64,000 bases of DNA from Candidatus Pelagisphaera phototrophica (GCF_014529625.1 NZ_CP076039.1:1798001-1862000), one strand, 5' to 3'; shown: positions 49,191 through 56,843, counted from the first letter of the stretch. Numbers and translations are program-made. Notes: generated by a model not told the origin, from the letters alone.

Positions 49191-49463
49191 ATGGCAGACG
49201 ATGGCATCCAAGTAGAAGGTAAGATAGTAGCGGTTCTTCCCGGGACTATGTTCCGAGTCGAGCTTGAAAACGGTCATACAGTTCTAGCCCATATATCCGG
49301 TAAACTGAGGAAGCACTTTATCAAGATCACCGCGGGTGACATGGTGAAAATGGAAATGAGCCCCTACGACCTGGATAAGGCTCGGATAACCTATCGCTTA
49401 AGGAACAGCTCTCAATCGAGGAATGCCCCAATTCGTTCGTTTGGACCGCGTCGCCGCCGTTAG
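49191..49463 (+). CDS. infA: Translation initiation factor IF-1
   Basis: The 90-residue OB-fold protein has [41 protein letters not shown] and [21 protein letters not shown], the complete IF-1 core. A basic C-terminal extension of about 18 residues ([18 protein letters not shown]) goes beyond the usual 72-residue protein. Confidence 0.94.
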   Translation: MADDGIQVEGKIVAVLPGTMFRVELENGHTVLAHISGKLRKHFIKITAGDMVKMEMSPYDLDKARITYRLRNSSQSRNAPIRSFGPRRRR

Positions 49464-49532
49464 TTTAGTAAAGTAATAGGGACTTGCTGAATTAGGTTTA
49501 GGCTCTTTGGTTAGAAGCCTGTGACTTTCATT

Positions 49533-50441
49533 ATGCTGGAAGAGATTGAAGCCTATCTAGCGTTTGCGTCGTTGGAAAAAGGGCTAGCTGAGAACACCGT
49601 CCTAAGTTATCAGCAGGATATTCAGCAATTCGCTTCCTTTGTCACTAAAGTCCATCGAAGGAAAAAGTGGAGCCAAGTGAAAGCGGGAGACGCTTCTGAT
49701 TGGATTTACACATTGAGTGACCAAGAGTACTCCAACGCGAGCCTTTGCCGCAAATTGAGCACCCTACGAACGTTCGTATCCTACTTGCTTAGGGAGGAGA
49801 AAATCGAAAAGTCCTTCCTCGAGCTAGTTACCGGCCCAAAATTGCGACGGAAGGCCCCGGATGCATTGACAATCAGTGAAGTGGAAAGGCTGTTGGATGC
49901 ACCGGATCTGACGACCCCGGCGGGTCTCCGAGATCGGGCGATCCTCGAGCTGCTTTATTCTTCGGGACTGCGAGTGAGCGAACTATGCGATGCTAAACTG
50001 CAGCAGATCGATATCGCTAGTGGAGCGGTCAAAGTATATGGAAAGGGGTCCAAGGAGCGGGTGGTTCCAATGGGATTTCAGGCAGTAATTGCGCTGTCCG
50101 ACTATCTTGATCAGGGAAGGCCTCGATTGGTTAAGCCGATCACAGGAAGTGGGTGTTTTTTAAGTAACCGGGGAGTTCCGATTTCTCGAAAGACGGTATG
50201 GGTCATCGTTAAGAAATACGCCCGCAAAGCAGCGATCGAGAAACCGGTGAAACCTCACGGCTTAAGGCACTCATTCGCGACCCATCTGTTAACGGGAGGG
50301 GCTGACCTGCGAGTGATCCAAGAATTACTGGGGCATGCGGATATTTCTACCACCCAAATTTACACTTCGGTAGAGGCTGAACGCGTTAGTACCGCGCACG
50401 AGGAGTTTCATCCAAGAAGTAAAGGAAAGGCTGACTGGTAG
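49533..50441 (+). CDS. XerC/XerD-type tyrosine recombinase
   Basis: The recombinase has a SAM-like N-terminal core-binding domain (IEAYLAFASLEKGLAENTVLSYQQD) and the catalytic domain with Arg in SSGLRVSELCD, His-x2-Arg in KPHGLRHSFATHLL, the second His in LLGHADISTTQIYTSV and the Tyr nucleophile at its end. At about 300 residues it fits chromosome-dimer resolution enzymes. Which of XerC or XerD it is cannot be decided. Either GTG 49521 or ATG 49533 may be the start. It is not linked to the island downstream. Confidence 0.93.
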   Translation: MLEEIEAYLAFASLEKGLAENTVLSYQQDIQQFASFVTKVHRRKKWSQVKAGDASDWIYTLSDQEYSNASLCRKLSTLRTFVSYLLREEKIEKSFLELVTGPKLRRKAPDALTISEVERLLDAPDLTTPAGLRDRAILELLYSSGLRVSELCDAKLQQIDIASGAVKVYGKGSKERVVPMGFQAVIALSDYLDQGRPRLVKPITGSGCFLSNRGVPISRKTVWVIVKKYARKAAIEKPVKPHGLRHSFATHLLTGGADLRVIQELLGHADISTTQIYTSVEAERVSTAHEEFHPRSKGKADW

Positions 50442-50451
50442 GCGAATTGGC

Positions 50452-50485
50452 AAAAAAAACGCTCACTGAATAATCCAGTGAGCGT
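50452..50485 (-). terminator. Strong intrinsic terminator
   Basis: A perfect 10-bp stem (50459-50468 with 50476-50485, ACGCTCACTG with CAGTGAGCGT), a 7-base loop and a run of eight T on the minus strand lie just beyond the stop of the minus-strand gene ending at 50508. It also separates that gene from the convergent recombinase gene. Confidence 0.9.
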
Positions 50486-50507
50486 TCGGAGTTGAGAGTT
50501 TTCGATT

Positions 50508-50894
50508 TTAGAAGCTTGGTTCTGTCGTGCTTGTCACGCCAGGCTGAGCGATGTTATTTCCTCCAACAGCCCAATGTATGTCGTTTATCAATACCTTGTA
50601 TTCAAAGGCACTGTTTGTGTCAGACATTGAAACAGACCAGGAGTCGGCCCCCTTGCAATCCATGGGGACGCCACTCCTCCAGGATAATCCTGGGGCGTCA
50701 CCGCGAATATAGAGGAGGTTACCGAATCCAATGTCGATTTTAGCTTCGATTACAGTCTTTGAGTGTTTGCTCGCTGCTGGTTTCTTAGCTGTTTTCTCCG
50801 CCGGCGTTTTTTTTCGAGCTGCCGTTTTGACAGCTGTTTTTTTCGCCACTTTTTTGGCAGCTTTTTTAGCTACTTCAGTAGTCGCTTTTTTCAT
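50508..50894 (-). CDS. Lysine/alanine-rich tail plus glycogen-binding-like domain
   Basis: The 128-residue protein has a histone-H1-like basic N-terminus (residues 1-46, repeated AKK and AAKK units) and a C-terminal beta domain that resembles the AMPK/CBM48-CBM20 starch-binding fold (LLYIRGDAPGLSWRSGVPM, WSVSMSDTNSAFEYKVLIND). The basic tail suggests nucleic acid binding, and the second domain carbohydrate binding. Proteins of this shape seem to occur in related bacteria, but their role is unknown to me. The poly-lysine coding strand explains long T-rich shadow frames on the plus strand. Confidence 0.75.
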   Translation of the reverse strand: MKKATTEVAKKAAKKVAKKTAVKTAARKKTPAEKTAKKPAASKHSKTVIEAKIDIGFGNLLYIRGDAPGLSWRSGVPMDCKGADSWSVSMSDTNSAFEYKVLINDIHWAVGGNNIAQPGVTSTTEPSF

Positions 50895-51103
50895 GTTTAC
50901 GCTTTCTTATTTTTATCAAGTCGGAAGAAGATTGCGACTCAAAATAGCGGCAATCTACCTTCAGAAGCGCGATTTCCATACCACTTTGATACAGGAATAC
51001 AATAATTGCTTCCACTTTCCTGTGACGAATCCGTAAAGGTGGCTTTGCTTACGAAGGAGAGACCGGAGACAAAGCTCACAAGTTCCTCAATCAGTGGGCA
51101 AAT

Positions 51104-51137
51104 AAAAAAAAGCCCACGCTTCATGCGAGGGCTTTTG
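51104..51137 (-). terminator. Intrinsic terminator after pal
   Basis: A 9-bp stem with one mismatch (51111-51119 with 51125-51133, AGCCCACGC with GCGAGGGCT) has a 5-base loop and a run of seven T on the minus strand, 25 bp beyond the pal stop. A shorter T-run on the other side could make it bidirectional. Confidence 0.85.
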
Positions 51138-51161
51138 TAAAATTGATTTTGCCGGACGATC

Positions 51162-51722
51162 CTAACGGAGGACTAGGAACTCGACGCGGCGGTCTTCGGC
51201 CATTTGGGCCGCCGATGCGTTTTCGATCGCATTGAGATCGCCTTTCGAGAGGGTTTCAAGTCGTCCAGGGGAAACTCCCAAGGTTTCTAAGTATTGGCGA
51301 ACGCTTTGAGATCGGCGATCACCAAGGCCAAGATTGTACTCCGGAGTGCCCCGCCAGTCGCAATGGCCCTCCAATACTATGCTGTGCGAGGGGAAGTCCC
51401 TCAGATAATTGGCGACTTGAGTAAGTTTCGCTCGCTCGCTCGCTTTGATACTCGAGGAGTCAAAATCGAAATAGACCATTGCGGATATGATCCCGCGTTC
51501 ACCGGATCCATCTCTACCTTGGCCGGATTCAAGCGTTGTTTCGCCCGGAGCGAAGGTGCCCGAATCACTCAGACTGTCAAAGCTTTCTCCACGTCCCGAC
51601 GTGTCCGAGGATCCCATGACCGTGTCTAGAGGATTGGGGCGGCGGGGTTTCTTCTTACAGCCGGAGAATCCGACAGCGACGGCGATAATGAGGATGTATA
51701 GGATGGACTTTTTGGAAATCAT
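51162..51722 (-). CDS. pal: Peptidoglycan-associated lipoprotein Pal
   Basis: The 186-residue protein has a lipoprotein signal (MISKKSILYILIIAVAVGFSGC with Cys22), a Ser/Gly-rich linker and an OmpA-like domain with MVYFDFDSSSIKASERAKL and LEGHCDWRGTPEYNLGLGDRRSQSV, where the Asp/Arg residues bind diaminopimelate in peptidoglycan. Pal ties the outer membrane to the cell wall. No tolB is adjacent. The earlier ATG at 51734 adds only four residues. Confidence 0.92.
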   Translation of the reverse strand: MISKKSILYILIIAVAVGFSGCKKKPRRPNPLDTVMGSSDTSGRGESFDSLSDSGTFAPGETTLESGQGRDGSGERGIISAMVYFDFDSSSIKASERAKLTQVANYLRDFPSHSIVLEGHCDWRGTPEYNLGLGDRRSQSVRQYLETLGVSPGRLETLSKGDLNAIENASAAQMAEDRRVEFLVLR

Positions 51723-51805
51723 AGATCTGAACACTTCAAATACAATTGACTATTCGGTAAAATTTCCGTTCGGCAAGAATTATAAACGGTTGAAGGGTAT
51801 TTCTT

Positions 51806-52669
51806 ATGGATGACAAGGCTTTGGGAAGGAAATCGGGAATCGTTTTGGTCGATAATGGGTCCCTAAACCCGAAATCAATTCTCGAAGCGAGATCGCTAGC
51901 ATCGTCGCTCTCCAAACGCCTCCAGCGATCGGTTGCCTCGGTATCGGTCGCTCACAGCGACGGAGTTCCTGCCTGTGAGCTGGGAGGCCTTCGTGCCCAA
52001 TTGTGGAAATCCTACCTTGAAGAAGCTGTCTCGTCTGGAAGACAGGAAATATTCGCCATCCCCTTATTCATTGGGCCGGGGTTTGCTTTAAAGAAGGGGA
52101 AAAAGATGGGTTTAGCTCAGTCCAAGGCAAGCGGAGGACCGATCGTTAGATGGGCGGACCCACTGGTTAGCATGACGGAGCAAGACTCGCTCCTTACTGA
52201 AATTTTGGCGGAGAACGTTCTCCGGGTTTTGGATGCGAGTAGGGCAGAGCCAAAGGGTCACAGGGTCATGTTGGTAGATCATGGGAGTCCCTTCGTGGAA
52301 GTAACTGCTTGCCGCAATTTCGCCGCTAGCCAGCTTCAGAGTGCTCTAGGAAATCAAGTTGAATCAGTAGTCGGCTGTTCGATGGAACGGCGGGAAGGGA
52401 AGGAATTCGATTTTAATGAACCTTCGCTGGAAAAGGCTCTGAGCAGAGCGGTGGAGGAGGGAATCGAGAACGTTGTCATTTGCTATCTCTTTTTATTCTC
52501 GGGAAGGCATGCCGGTTCTGGGGGGGATATCGACCAGATATGCCTAAAAGCAGGTTGGAGTCCGAGCCGGAATCTATTGAAAACTGATTTGATTGGCTTG
52601 AATCCGAAGCTCTTGGACCTGCTGGAAATCCGCTTGAATTCAATTCAGCCCAAGCCCGAGTTTCAATAA
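51806..52669 (+). CDS. CbiX/sirohydrochlorin chelatase-like two-domain protein
   Basis: The 287-residue protein has two CbiX-like halves. The first (GIVLVDNGSLNPKSILEARSLASSL) has Asn where the chelatase catalytic His usually stands. The second keeps it (VMLVDHGSPFVEVTACRNF) together with the later block YLFLFSGRHAGSGGDIDQIC. Family members insert Co, Ni or Fe into sirohydrochlorin. The substrate and even activity are open here, and no tetrapyrrole gene is close by. Confidence 0.72.
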   Translation: MDDKALGRKSGIVLVDNGSLNPKSILEARSLASSLSKRLQRSVASVSVAHSDGVPACELGGLRAQLWKSYLEEAVSSGRQEIFAIPLFIGPGFALKKGKKMGLAQSKASGGPIVRWADPLVSMTEQDSLLTEILAENVLRVLDASRAEPKGHRVMLVDHGSPFVEVTACRNFAASQLQSALGNQVESVVGCSMERREGKEFDFNEPSLEKALSRAVEEGIENVVICYLFLFSGRHAGSGGDIDQICLKAGWSPSRNLLKTDLIGLNPKLLDLLEIRLNSIQPKPEFQ

Positions 52670-52767
52670 GCTAAAGCTGCTTCTTAAATAATAATAGAGG
52701 CAGTAAAAAACTGCTTGCCTTTGGATTCGATCGCAACTGAATAGCCAACTTCTCGTTTTCCGAGGGC

Positions 52768-52843
52768 GGGTCGATAGCTCAATCGGTAGAGCAGTTGCCT
52801 TTTAAGCAATTGGTTCTGGGTTCGAGTCCCAGTCGACCCACCA
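52768..52843 (+). tRNA. tRNA-Lys (UUU)
   Basis: A complete tRNA with acceptor GGGTCGA pairing with TCGACCC, D-arm TAGCTCAATCGGTAGAGCA, anticodon loop CTTTTAA (anticodon TTT), T-arm GGTTCGAGTCC and an encoded CCA at 52841-52843. Its 3' half is the left attachment site of an island: the segment 52798-52850 recurs at 56348-56400. Confidence 0.95.
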
Positions 52844-52850
52844 CATAAGT
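52798..52850 (+). repeat. attL-like 53-bp direct repeat (inside tRNA-Lys)
   Basis: The last 46 bases of tRNA-Lys plus seven bases downstream (ending ACATAAGT) are repeated without mismatch at 56348-56400. A duplicated tRNA 3' end is the standard footprint of integrase-mediated insertion. Confidence 0.85.
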
Positions 52851-52923
52851 CCCTAATAAATAGAGACTTAACAAGCTAAAAAAGTTAGCTGCTTGACCTG
52901 CTTAACCGTTGTGCTTAACCCTT

Positions 52924-52965
52924 GTTGATAGGAATTTCAATTGTTCCGATTTGATTCGGAGGGGA
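52924..52965 (+). repeat. 42-bp island repeat, copy R1
   Basis: The first copy of the repeat family that punctuates 52.9-59.6 kb; it begins GTTGATAGGAATTTCAATTG and ends TTCGGAGGGGA. It has one change from the consensus (AATTT for AAATT). It abuts the cut 3' end of the aldo/keto reductase fragment and lies 81 bp after the tRNA-Lys gene. Confidence 0.85.
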
Positions 52966-53353
52966 CACTTGTTAGACCTTCAGATTCACTGGGCCCGTGT
53001 AGAATGTATGAGTCCAAATAATCAGTATGAAGGTTCTCTAATGTGCTCGCGAAGGATGCCCTAACCTGAGTTTCATAATCCGAATGAGGGTCAAAAGGAA
53101 GGCGATGGTCATGCCCTCTTTGATACGTGTATTTGCTTTGTAAGAATAAATCTTCTCGTGCAATGCCTTCTTTTTTCAATTCCAATAAAGCATCGCCTGC
53201 ATAATCCTCTCGGTAATGTCTTTTTTGATTTGCCGTATCAATCGCGCGGAATCCCGCTTTAACAGCTTGCATAACAAGCTTGGCGGTTTTATTCTCTTTC
53301 CATGCTGTTCCGTAAATAATGGGGGGTAGTTTTATCTTCATTGACTCTTCCAA
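52937..53353 (-). pseudogene. Aldo/keto reductase, N-terminal half only
   Basis: The frame encodes 138 residues. The first 125 or so match the aldo/keto reductase N-terminus: IIYGTAWKENKTAKLVMQAV, FRAIDTANQKRHYREDYAGDALLEL with catalytic Asp and Tyr, DLFLQSKYTY with the Lys, and LDSYILHGPS with the His. The fold needs about 280 residues; here homology stops at GPSESEGL and the frame runs into repeat R1, whose translation (PSESNRNN) ends it. So the gene was cut at the repeat edge. A product would lack the NADPH-binding half. Confidence 0.85.
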
Positions 53354-53373
53354 TTTGATCCAAATTTCGATTC

Positions 53374-54237
53374 TTAATATCCGAACTTATTTAAAACCTC
53401 CTGCACCAAACCCGACCGGGGTACTTTTTGAAATTCACGAAGGGGTCTTGCAAGCTGGGTAAGTTTTGAGACATTTGCGTCATGAATGCCCGCAAATGAC
53501 AACATTTCTTTGATTGTCTCATAATTGTTGTTTCCGGTTAAGTCTTCCGTCTTTACAATTTTATAGTTTTGGCCCAGATGCTTTTCGCTCCAGTCCAATA
53601 TATCCTTGTATTGAGCAGCCCAAAGCATTTCAAACCTGCCTCTTTGATCCAGTTCAGAATTCTTTTCAAAATAGGCGTCGTATAGCTCCTCCCTGCCCTG
53701 GATATGCATTTGTCTAATGCCCCTCACGTCTCTTACGATAAGAATGAATTTAAGTTTGGGAAAAAACTTGTACATAAAAGGCATCCAAAATAAATTATAA
53801 GGTTCTTTCCACCCCCATATTCTTGGAGCTCTTTTTTCTGAACAAATGTTCTTGATTAATTGCTCACAGCAGGACTCTATTTTTTTTCTTAAAGTTGTTT
53901 CCACATTCATGGGATCATAATTAACCGTATGTGTATTCTTCACGAGTTCGGCCATGAGATTAAAGTCATTCAAGCCGGATCGTCTTTGGCTAAAAGAATC
54001 CAGGGTTTTACGGGAGGAATAAAGCAGTCCAAATGAGGAAGTTTTTTGAAATATTTGCGCGGCAAGCCTTGTTCCGCTGCCACCCTGCCCGGCAATAATT
54101 ACGGGATCTTGTTGGCCAACAAGATCTTTAAGGAGAGGTTTTCTTCCCAACCAATAGCGGAGTTGTATGATTTTTTCATTTAAATTATCCAAATGAGATT
54201 CTTGCCACCACTCTGCTTGTCTAAAGGGCTTGGTCAT
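53374..54237 (-). CDS. Sulfotransferase family protein
   Basis: The 287-residue protein has the 5'-phosphosulfate-binding loop in PVIIAGQGGSGTRLAAQIFQ near residue 46 and the 3'-phosphate block KLKFILIVRDVRGIRQMH near residue 165, so it should transfer sulfate from PAPS. Targets are probably envelope or exported sugars, given the glycosyltransferases nearby. It lies 20 bp upstream of the aldo/keto reductase fragment and 46 bp downstream of repeat R2. Confidence 0.8.
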   Translation of the reverse strand: MTKPFRQAEWWQESHLDNLNEKIIQLRYWLGRKPLLKDLVGQQDPVIIAGQGGSGTRLAAQIFQKTSSFGLLYSSRKTLDSFSQRRSGLNDFNLMAELVKNTHTVNYDPMNVETTLRKKIESCCEQLIKNICSEKRAPRIWGWKEPYNLFWMPFMYKFFPKLKFILIVRDVRGIRQMHIQGREELYDAYFEKNSELDQRGRFEMLWAAQYKDILDWSEKHLGQNYKIVKTEDLTGNNNYETIKEMLSFAGIHDANVSKLTQLARPLREFQKVPRSGLVQEVLNKFGY

Positions 54238-54283
54238 TGGGGACTTATTTTAATTTGCCTAGAGGCATGAAATATCCACGGTG

Positions 54284-54325
54284 GTTGATAGGAAATTCAA
54301 TTGTTCCGATTTGATTCGGAGGGGA
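54284..54325 (+). repeat. 42-bp island repeat, copy R2
   Basis: A consensus copy, just upstream (by transcription) of the sulfotransferase gene. It is followed after one base by the partial copy R3. Confidence 0.9.
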
Positions 54326-54326
54326 G

Positions 54327-54347
54327 GTTGATAGGAAATTCAATTGT
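54327..54347 (+). repeat. 42-bp island repeat, partial copy R3 (21 bp)
   Basis: Only the first 21 bases of the unit (GTTGATAGGAAATTCAATTG plus T) are present, directly followed by full copy R4. The exact half-unit suggests replication slippage or recombination inside the array. Confidence 0.9.
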
Positions 54348-54426
54348 GTTGATAGGAAATTCAATTGTTCCGATTTGATTCGGAGGGGAGGCTAAAGGTT
54401 GATTTCGCGCTTTCAAGTTAGAAATT
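54348..54426 (+). repeat. Island repeat R4 with conserved tail (79 bp)
   Basis: A 42-bp consensus unit followed by a 37-bp tail that starts GGCTAAAGGTTGATTTCGCG. The whole 79 bp recurs without mismatch at 55966-56044, so the AT-rich gene between them lies between long direct repeats. Confidence 0.9.
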
Positions 54427-54537
54427 AATGATAAAATTAAAATTATAAAAATTCAAAATTATATATTTATCAAATCTATATAGAAATAAATTTAAAAAAA
54501 ATATTGATACTTATAGCAATACATATAAAGTAAATCA

Positions 54538-55710
54538 TCAATTTATATATATTTTTTTTAACGAGTTGTAAGTCTCATTTGTTACTAAAAACTTTATTGA
54601 TCGTTTTAAATTTAAAATTAAAAAATTTTTAAAAATTCTTATTTTCTTAACTCTTTTTCGAATTAATTTCCCAGAAAATAAATGATTATGAGAAGTAGAA
54701 TTAATACCTTTTGAGACTAAATAATGCGCAAAACATCTTTCAGAAGCAAAAATTTTACTGGGTTGATTCCTAACAGATGAAAGATTACCAAAATGATTAA
54801 GTCTTTTTTCTGAATTATTATTTTTAATAAATGAATAATTTTTAAAATCATTTTTTAACTCTTGGTAATAGCAACAAATTCTCTCGAAGAACATATTTTT
54901 TGAGGGATTTATTCCTATATATTTGGTGGGGAAATTATTCCATTCTATTCTAGTACTACCTTTTGCTCTAATTATAAAGTCTGGATTTAATGGAATATAT
55001 GGATAATTTATCCAGTCTTCACTTAGATAAAAAGAGAAAATTTCATCATAAAAGTCTGCTAATAATTTTGTATCCTCAATATCAAAAGCAAATATAATGT
55101 CAGATCTCAAGAGCATATTCCCCTTACTTACGGAATTCAAAAAACCTTGCTTTATATTGTATTCAAGTAAATAAGGATTTAAAAATGCTATATCACTTCT
55201 CATTCTTAAAATTGTTCTAAATCCCTTTACTTGCCATTCTTTTTTCCATTTATAGAGGGATTGTTTAAATTTTAACCATTGAAGCATATTATTTTGATGC
55301 TTTACCTTTTTTAAGGCCTCTTGATAAAATTCATCTTCCTCGCTAAAACAAAATCCAGAAGAAATTTTTTCCAAAAAATCTCTATGACTTTTATGTATAC
55401 TTAAAAAACTTGACTTGTCAGTATAAAAATAAAAATCAGTATAATTTTTTATTTTATCTGCCCATTTTATAAATTCACTAGCATTTCTAATTTCTCCATT
55501 AACTATTAATACAGTTTTTTTATCAAATTTATTAATCAATTCTTTTGTTTCAGTTTTATTTATATAATCATTAAAATTTTTTTCTGATAGTTTGCAAATA
55601 ATTTTTTTATGAGTAATTTCACCTCTTTCAAGGTTCTCAATTTGATAAGCATCATCATAACCAAATTCAAATGACCATCCCTTTTGTTTATATTTTTCAA
55701 TAAAATTCAT
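54538..55710 (-). CDS. WavE-like polysaccharide synthesis protein, very AT rich
   Basis: The 390-residue protein resembles WavE-type lipopolysaccharide synthesis proteins through KTVLIVNGEIRNASEFIKW, FRTILRMRSDIAFLNPYLLE and a late RCFAHYLVSKGI block. No catalytic residue is known with certainty for this family. Base composition is strikingly A+T rich compared with everything else in the window, with AAA, AAT and ATT codons dominating. That points to recent transfer from a low-GC donor. It is flanked by the 79-bp repeats R4 and R6. Confidence 0.65.
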   Translation of the reverse strand: MNFIEKYKQKGWSFEFGYDDAYQIENLERGEITHKKIICKLSEKNFNDYINKTETKELINKFDKKTVLIVNGEIRNASEFIKWADKIKNYTDFYFYTDKSSFLSIHKSHRDFLEKISSGFCFSEEDEFYQEALKKVKHQNNMLQWLKFKQSLYKWKKEWQVKGFRTILRMRSDIAFLNPYLLEYNIKQGFLNSVSKGNMLLRSDIIFAFDIEDTKLLADFYDEIFSFYLSEDWINYPYIPLNPDFIIRAKGSTRIEWNNFPTKYIGINPSKNMFFERICCYYQELKNDFKNYSFIKNNNSEKRLNHFGNLSSVRNQPSKIFASERCFAHYLVSKGINSTSHNHLFSGKLIRKRVKKIRIFKNFLILNLKRSIKFLVTNETYNSLKKIYIN

Positions 55711-55923
55711 ACAAAAAAGTTATAATAAACCTAGCTTTAATATTATATATTAAGGAATTTCGATATATTTAAATTCAATAATAAAAGATAAAAAATTAAG
55801 TAATCTAATATATTCTTTAAATTATTAACTCTGCGAGCTATCAGCCAAAACATTTGCAAAACCTAATATAGCTTGATTGGTGATCTTAATGTAATCCAGG
55901 AAGCAGCTATTAGATTTCGCTTT

Positions 55924-55965
55924 GTTGATAGGAAATTCAATTGTTCCGATTTGATTCGGAGGGGA
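55924..55965 (+). repeat. 42-bp island repeat, copy R5
   Basis: A consensus copy immediately followed, with no spacer, by R6. The two together translate on the minus strand to a repeated PPNQIGTIEFPINS peptide because the unit is 14 codons long and has no stop in that frame. Confidence 0.9.
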
Positions 55966-56044
55966 GTTGATAGGAAATTCAATTGTTCCGATTTGATTCG
56001 GAGGGGAGGCTAAAGGTTGATTTCGCGCTTTCAAGTTAGAAATT
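55966..56044 (+). repeat. Island repeat R6 with conserved tail (79 bp)
   Basis: Identical over 79 bp to R4 and its tail at 54348-54426. It is directly preceded by R5 in tandem. Confidence 0.9.
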
Positions 56045-56347
56045 CCGTGGATTGGTTGGACTACATGGCTTTATTGGTACCGTTGGTCGAGTTAAATGGC
56101 TGGCACTCGTCGATTTCGCGAAAATGACCTGTAGTATCTGCCTATTTGTTGAAGAATGCCTGGGGCCGACCGCTACGATGCTGTCCCGCTGGGATCTTGA
56201 GTCCGAAAAACGCTTAACCCTCATATGCAAAATTGGGCCGTCAGAGGCTGATTAGTGCTTTTTTAAGGTGTTACAAAATGGTTTGCAAAGCACTAATAGT
56301 GAAACATTTGAACACAAAAGGCAAAATTTCGACACGCTGCGGCTTTC
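56045..56347. other. 303-bp spacer between R6 and the att duplicate
   Basis: No recognisable gene. Short overlapping frames exist on both strands (56052-56255 plus, 56036-56230 minus) with no motif or ribosome site; either could be a degraded fragment. The base composition is ordinary, unlike the AT-rich gene before R5. Confidence 0.35.
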
Positions 56348-56400
56348 CCTTTTAAGCAATTGGTTCTGGGTTCGAGTCCCAGTCGACCCACCACATAAGT
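56348..56400 (+). repeat. attR-like 53-bp duplicate of tRNA-Lys 3' end
   Basis: Identical to 52798-52850. It contains the anticodon 3' side, T-arm and acceptor strand of tRNA-Lys with CCA, but no 5' half, so it is not a tRNA gene. The bases after it (56401-56470) are also alignable to those after the tRNA (52851-52920). Confidence 0.9.
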
Positions 56401-56449
56401 AGCTAAAAAACAACGACTTAAGAAGCCGTAAAGTTTAGTGACTTGACTT

Positions 56450-56493
56450 CCGTAACCGCCATTCGTAACCGTTAGAGATTACGGCGGTTACGG
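56450..56493. promoter_or_regulatory. GTAACCG repeats / inverted repeat before the integrase remnant
   Basis: Arms CCGTAACCGCC (56450-56460) and GGCGGTTACGG (56483-56493) are perfectly inverted, with a further CGTAACCG between them (56464-56471). Such clustered short repeats next to an att core look like integrase arm-type or excisionase sites. Confidence 0.45.
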
Positions 56494-56843
56494 AAACTCA
56501 CAAAGACCCTTACACTTATTCAAAGACGCGGACGCCTAACCTCGTTAGGTACGATAGGACCAAGGAGTACTATCTCCTTTACAAACTTAACGGCAAGCAG
56601 GTCCGAACGGCGCTAAAAACTACTAACTACAAGGTGGCCGTTAATCGGCGAAACGAAAAGATGCTGCTTATTGAAAAGCAGCGGCAGACAGTTACGCCTA
56701 GCTCTGGCGATAGTGGCGGACCCATAACCATCGGCGATTTGTGTGATGAGTACGCAGAGAAAACGCGTAATGATTTCACACTAACAGAGAAAGCAAAATA
56801 CGCGAGGCTCTCTGCCTTGAAACAACTGTTCATTCCACAGTGA
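56469..56843 (+). pseudogene. Phage-type tyrosine integrase, N-terminal remnant
   Basis: An open frame without an ATG reads PNLVRYDRTKEYYLLYKLNG, then KQVRTALKTTNYKVAVNRRN, EKMLLIEKQRQ and ITIGDLCDEYAEKT. This matches the arm-binding and start of the core-binding domains of tRNA-targeting integrases. It ends at TGA 56841-56843, before any catalytic residue. The convergent hydrolase gene begins to overlap there, so the catalytic half has been lost. Its place 70 bp from the att duplicate fits an integrase gene of an island inserted at tRNA-Lys. Confidence 0.65.

Noticed and set aside
56348..56400. Second tRNA-Lys gene
   Set aside because: Only the 3' half of the tRNA is present; the 5' acceptor strand and D-arm are missing, so it is an att duplicate.
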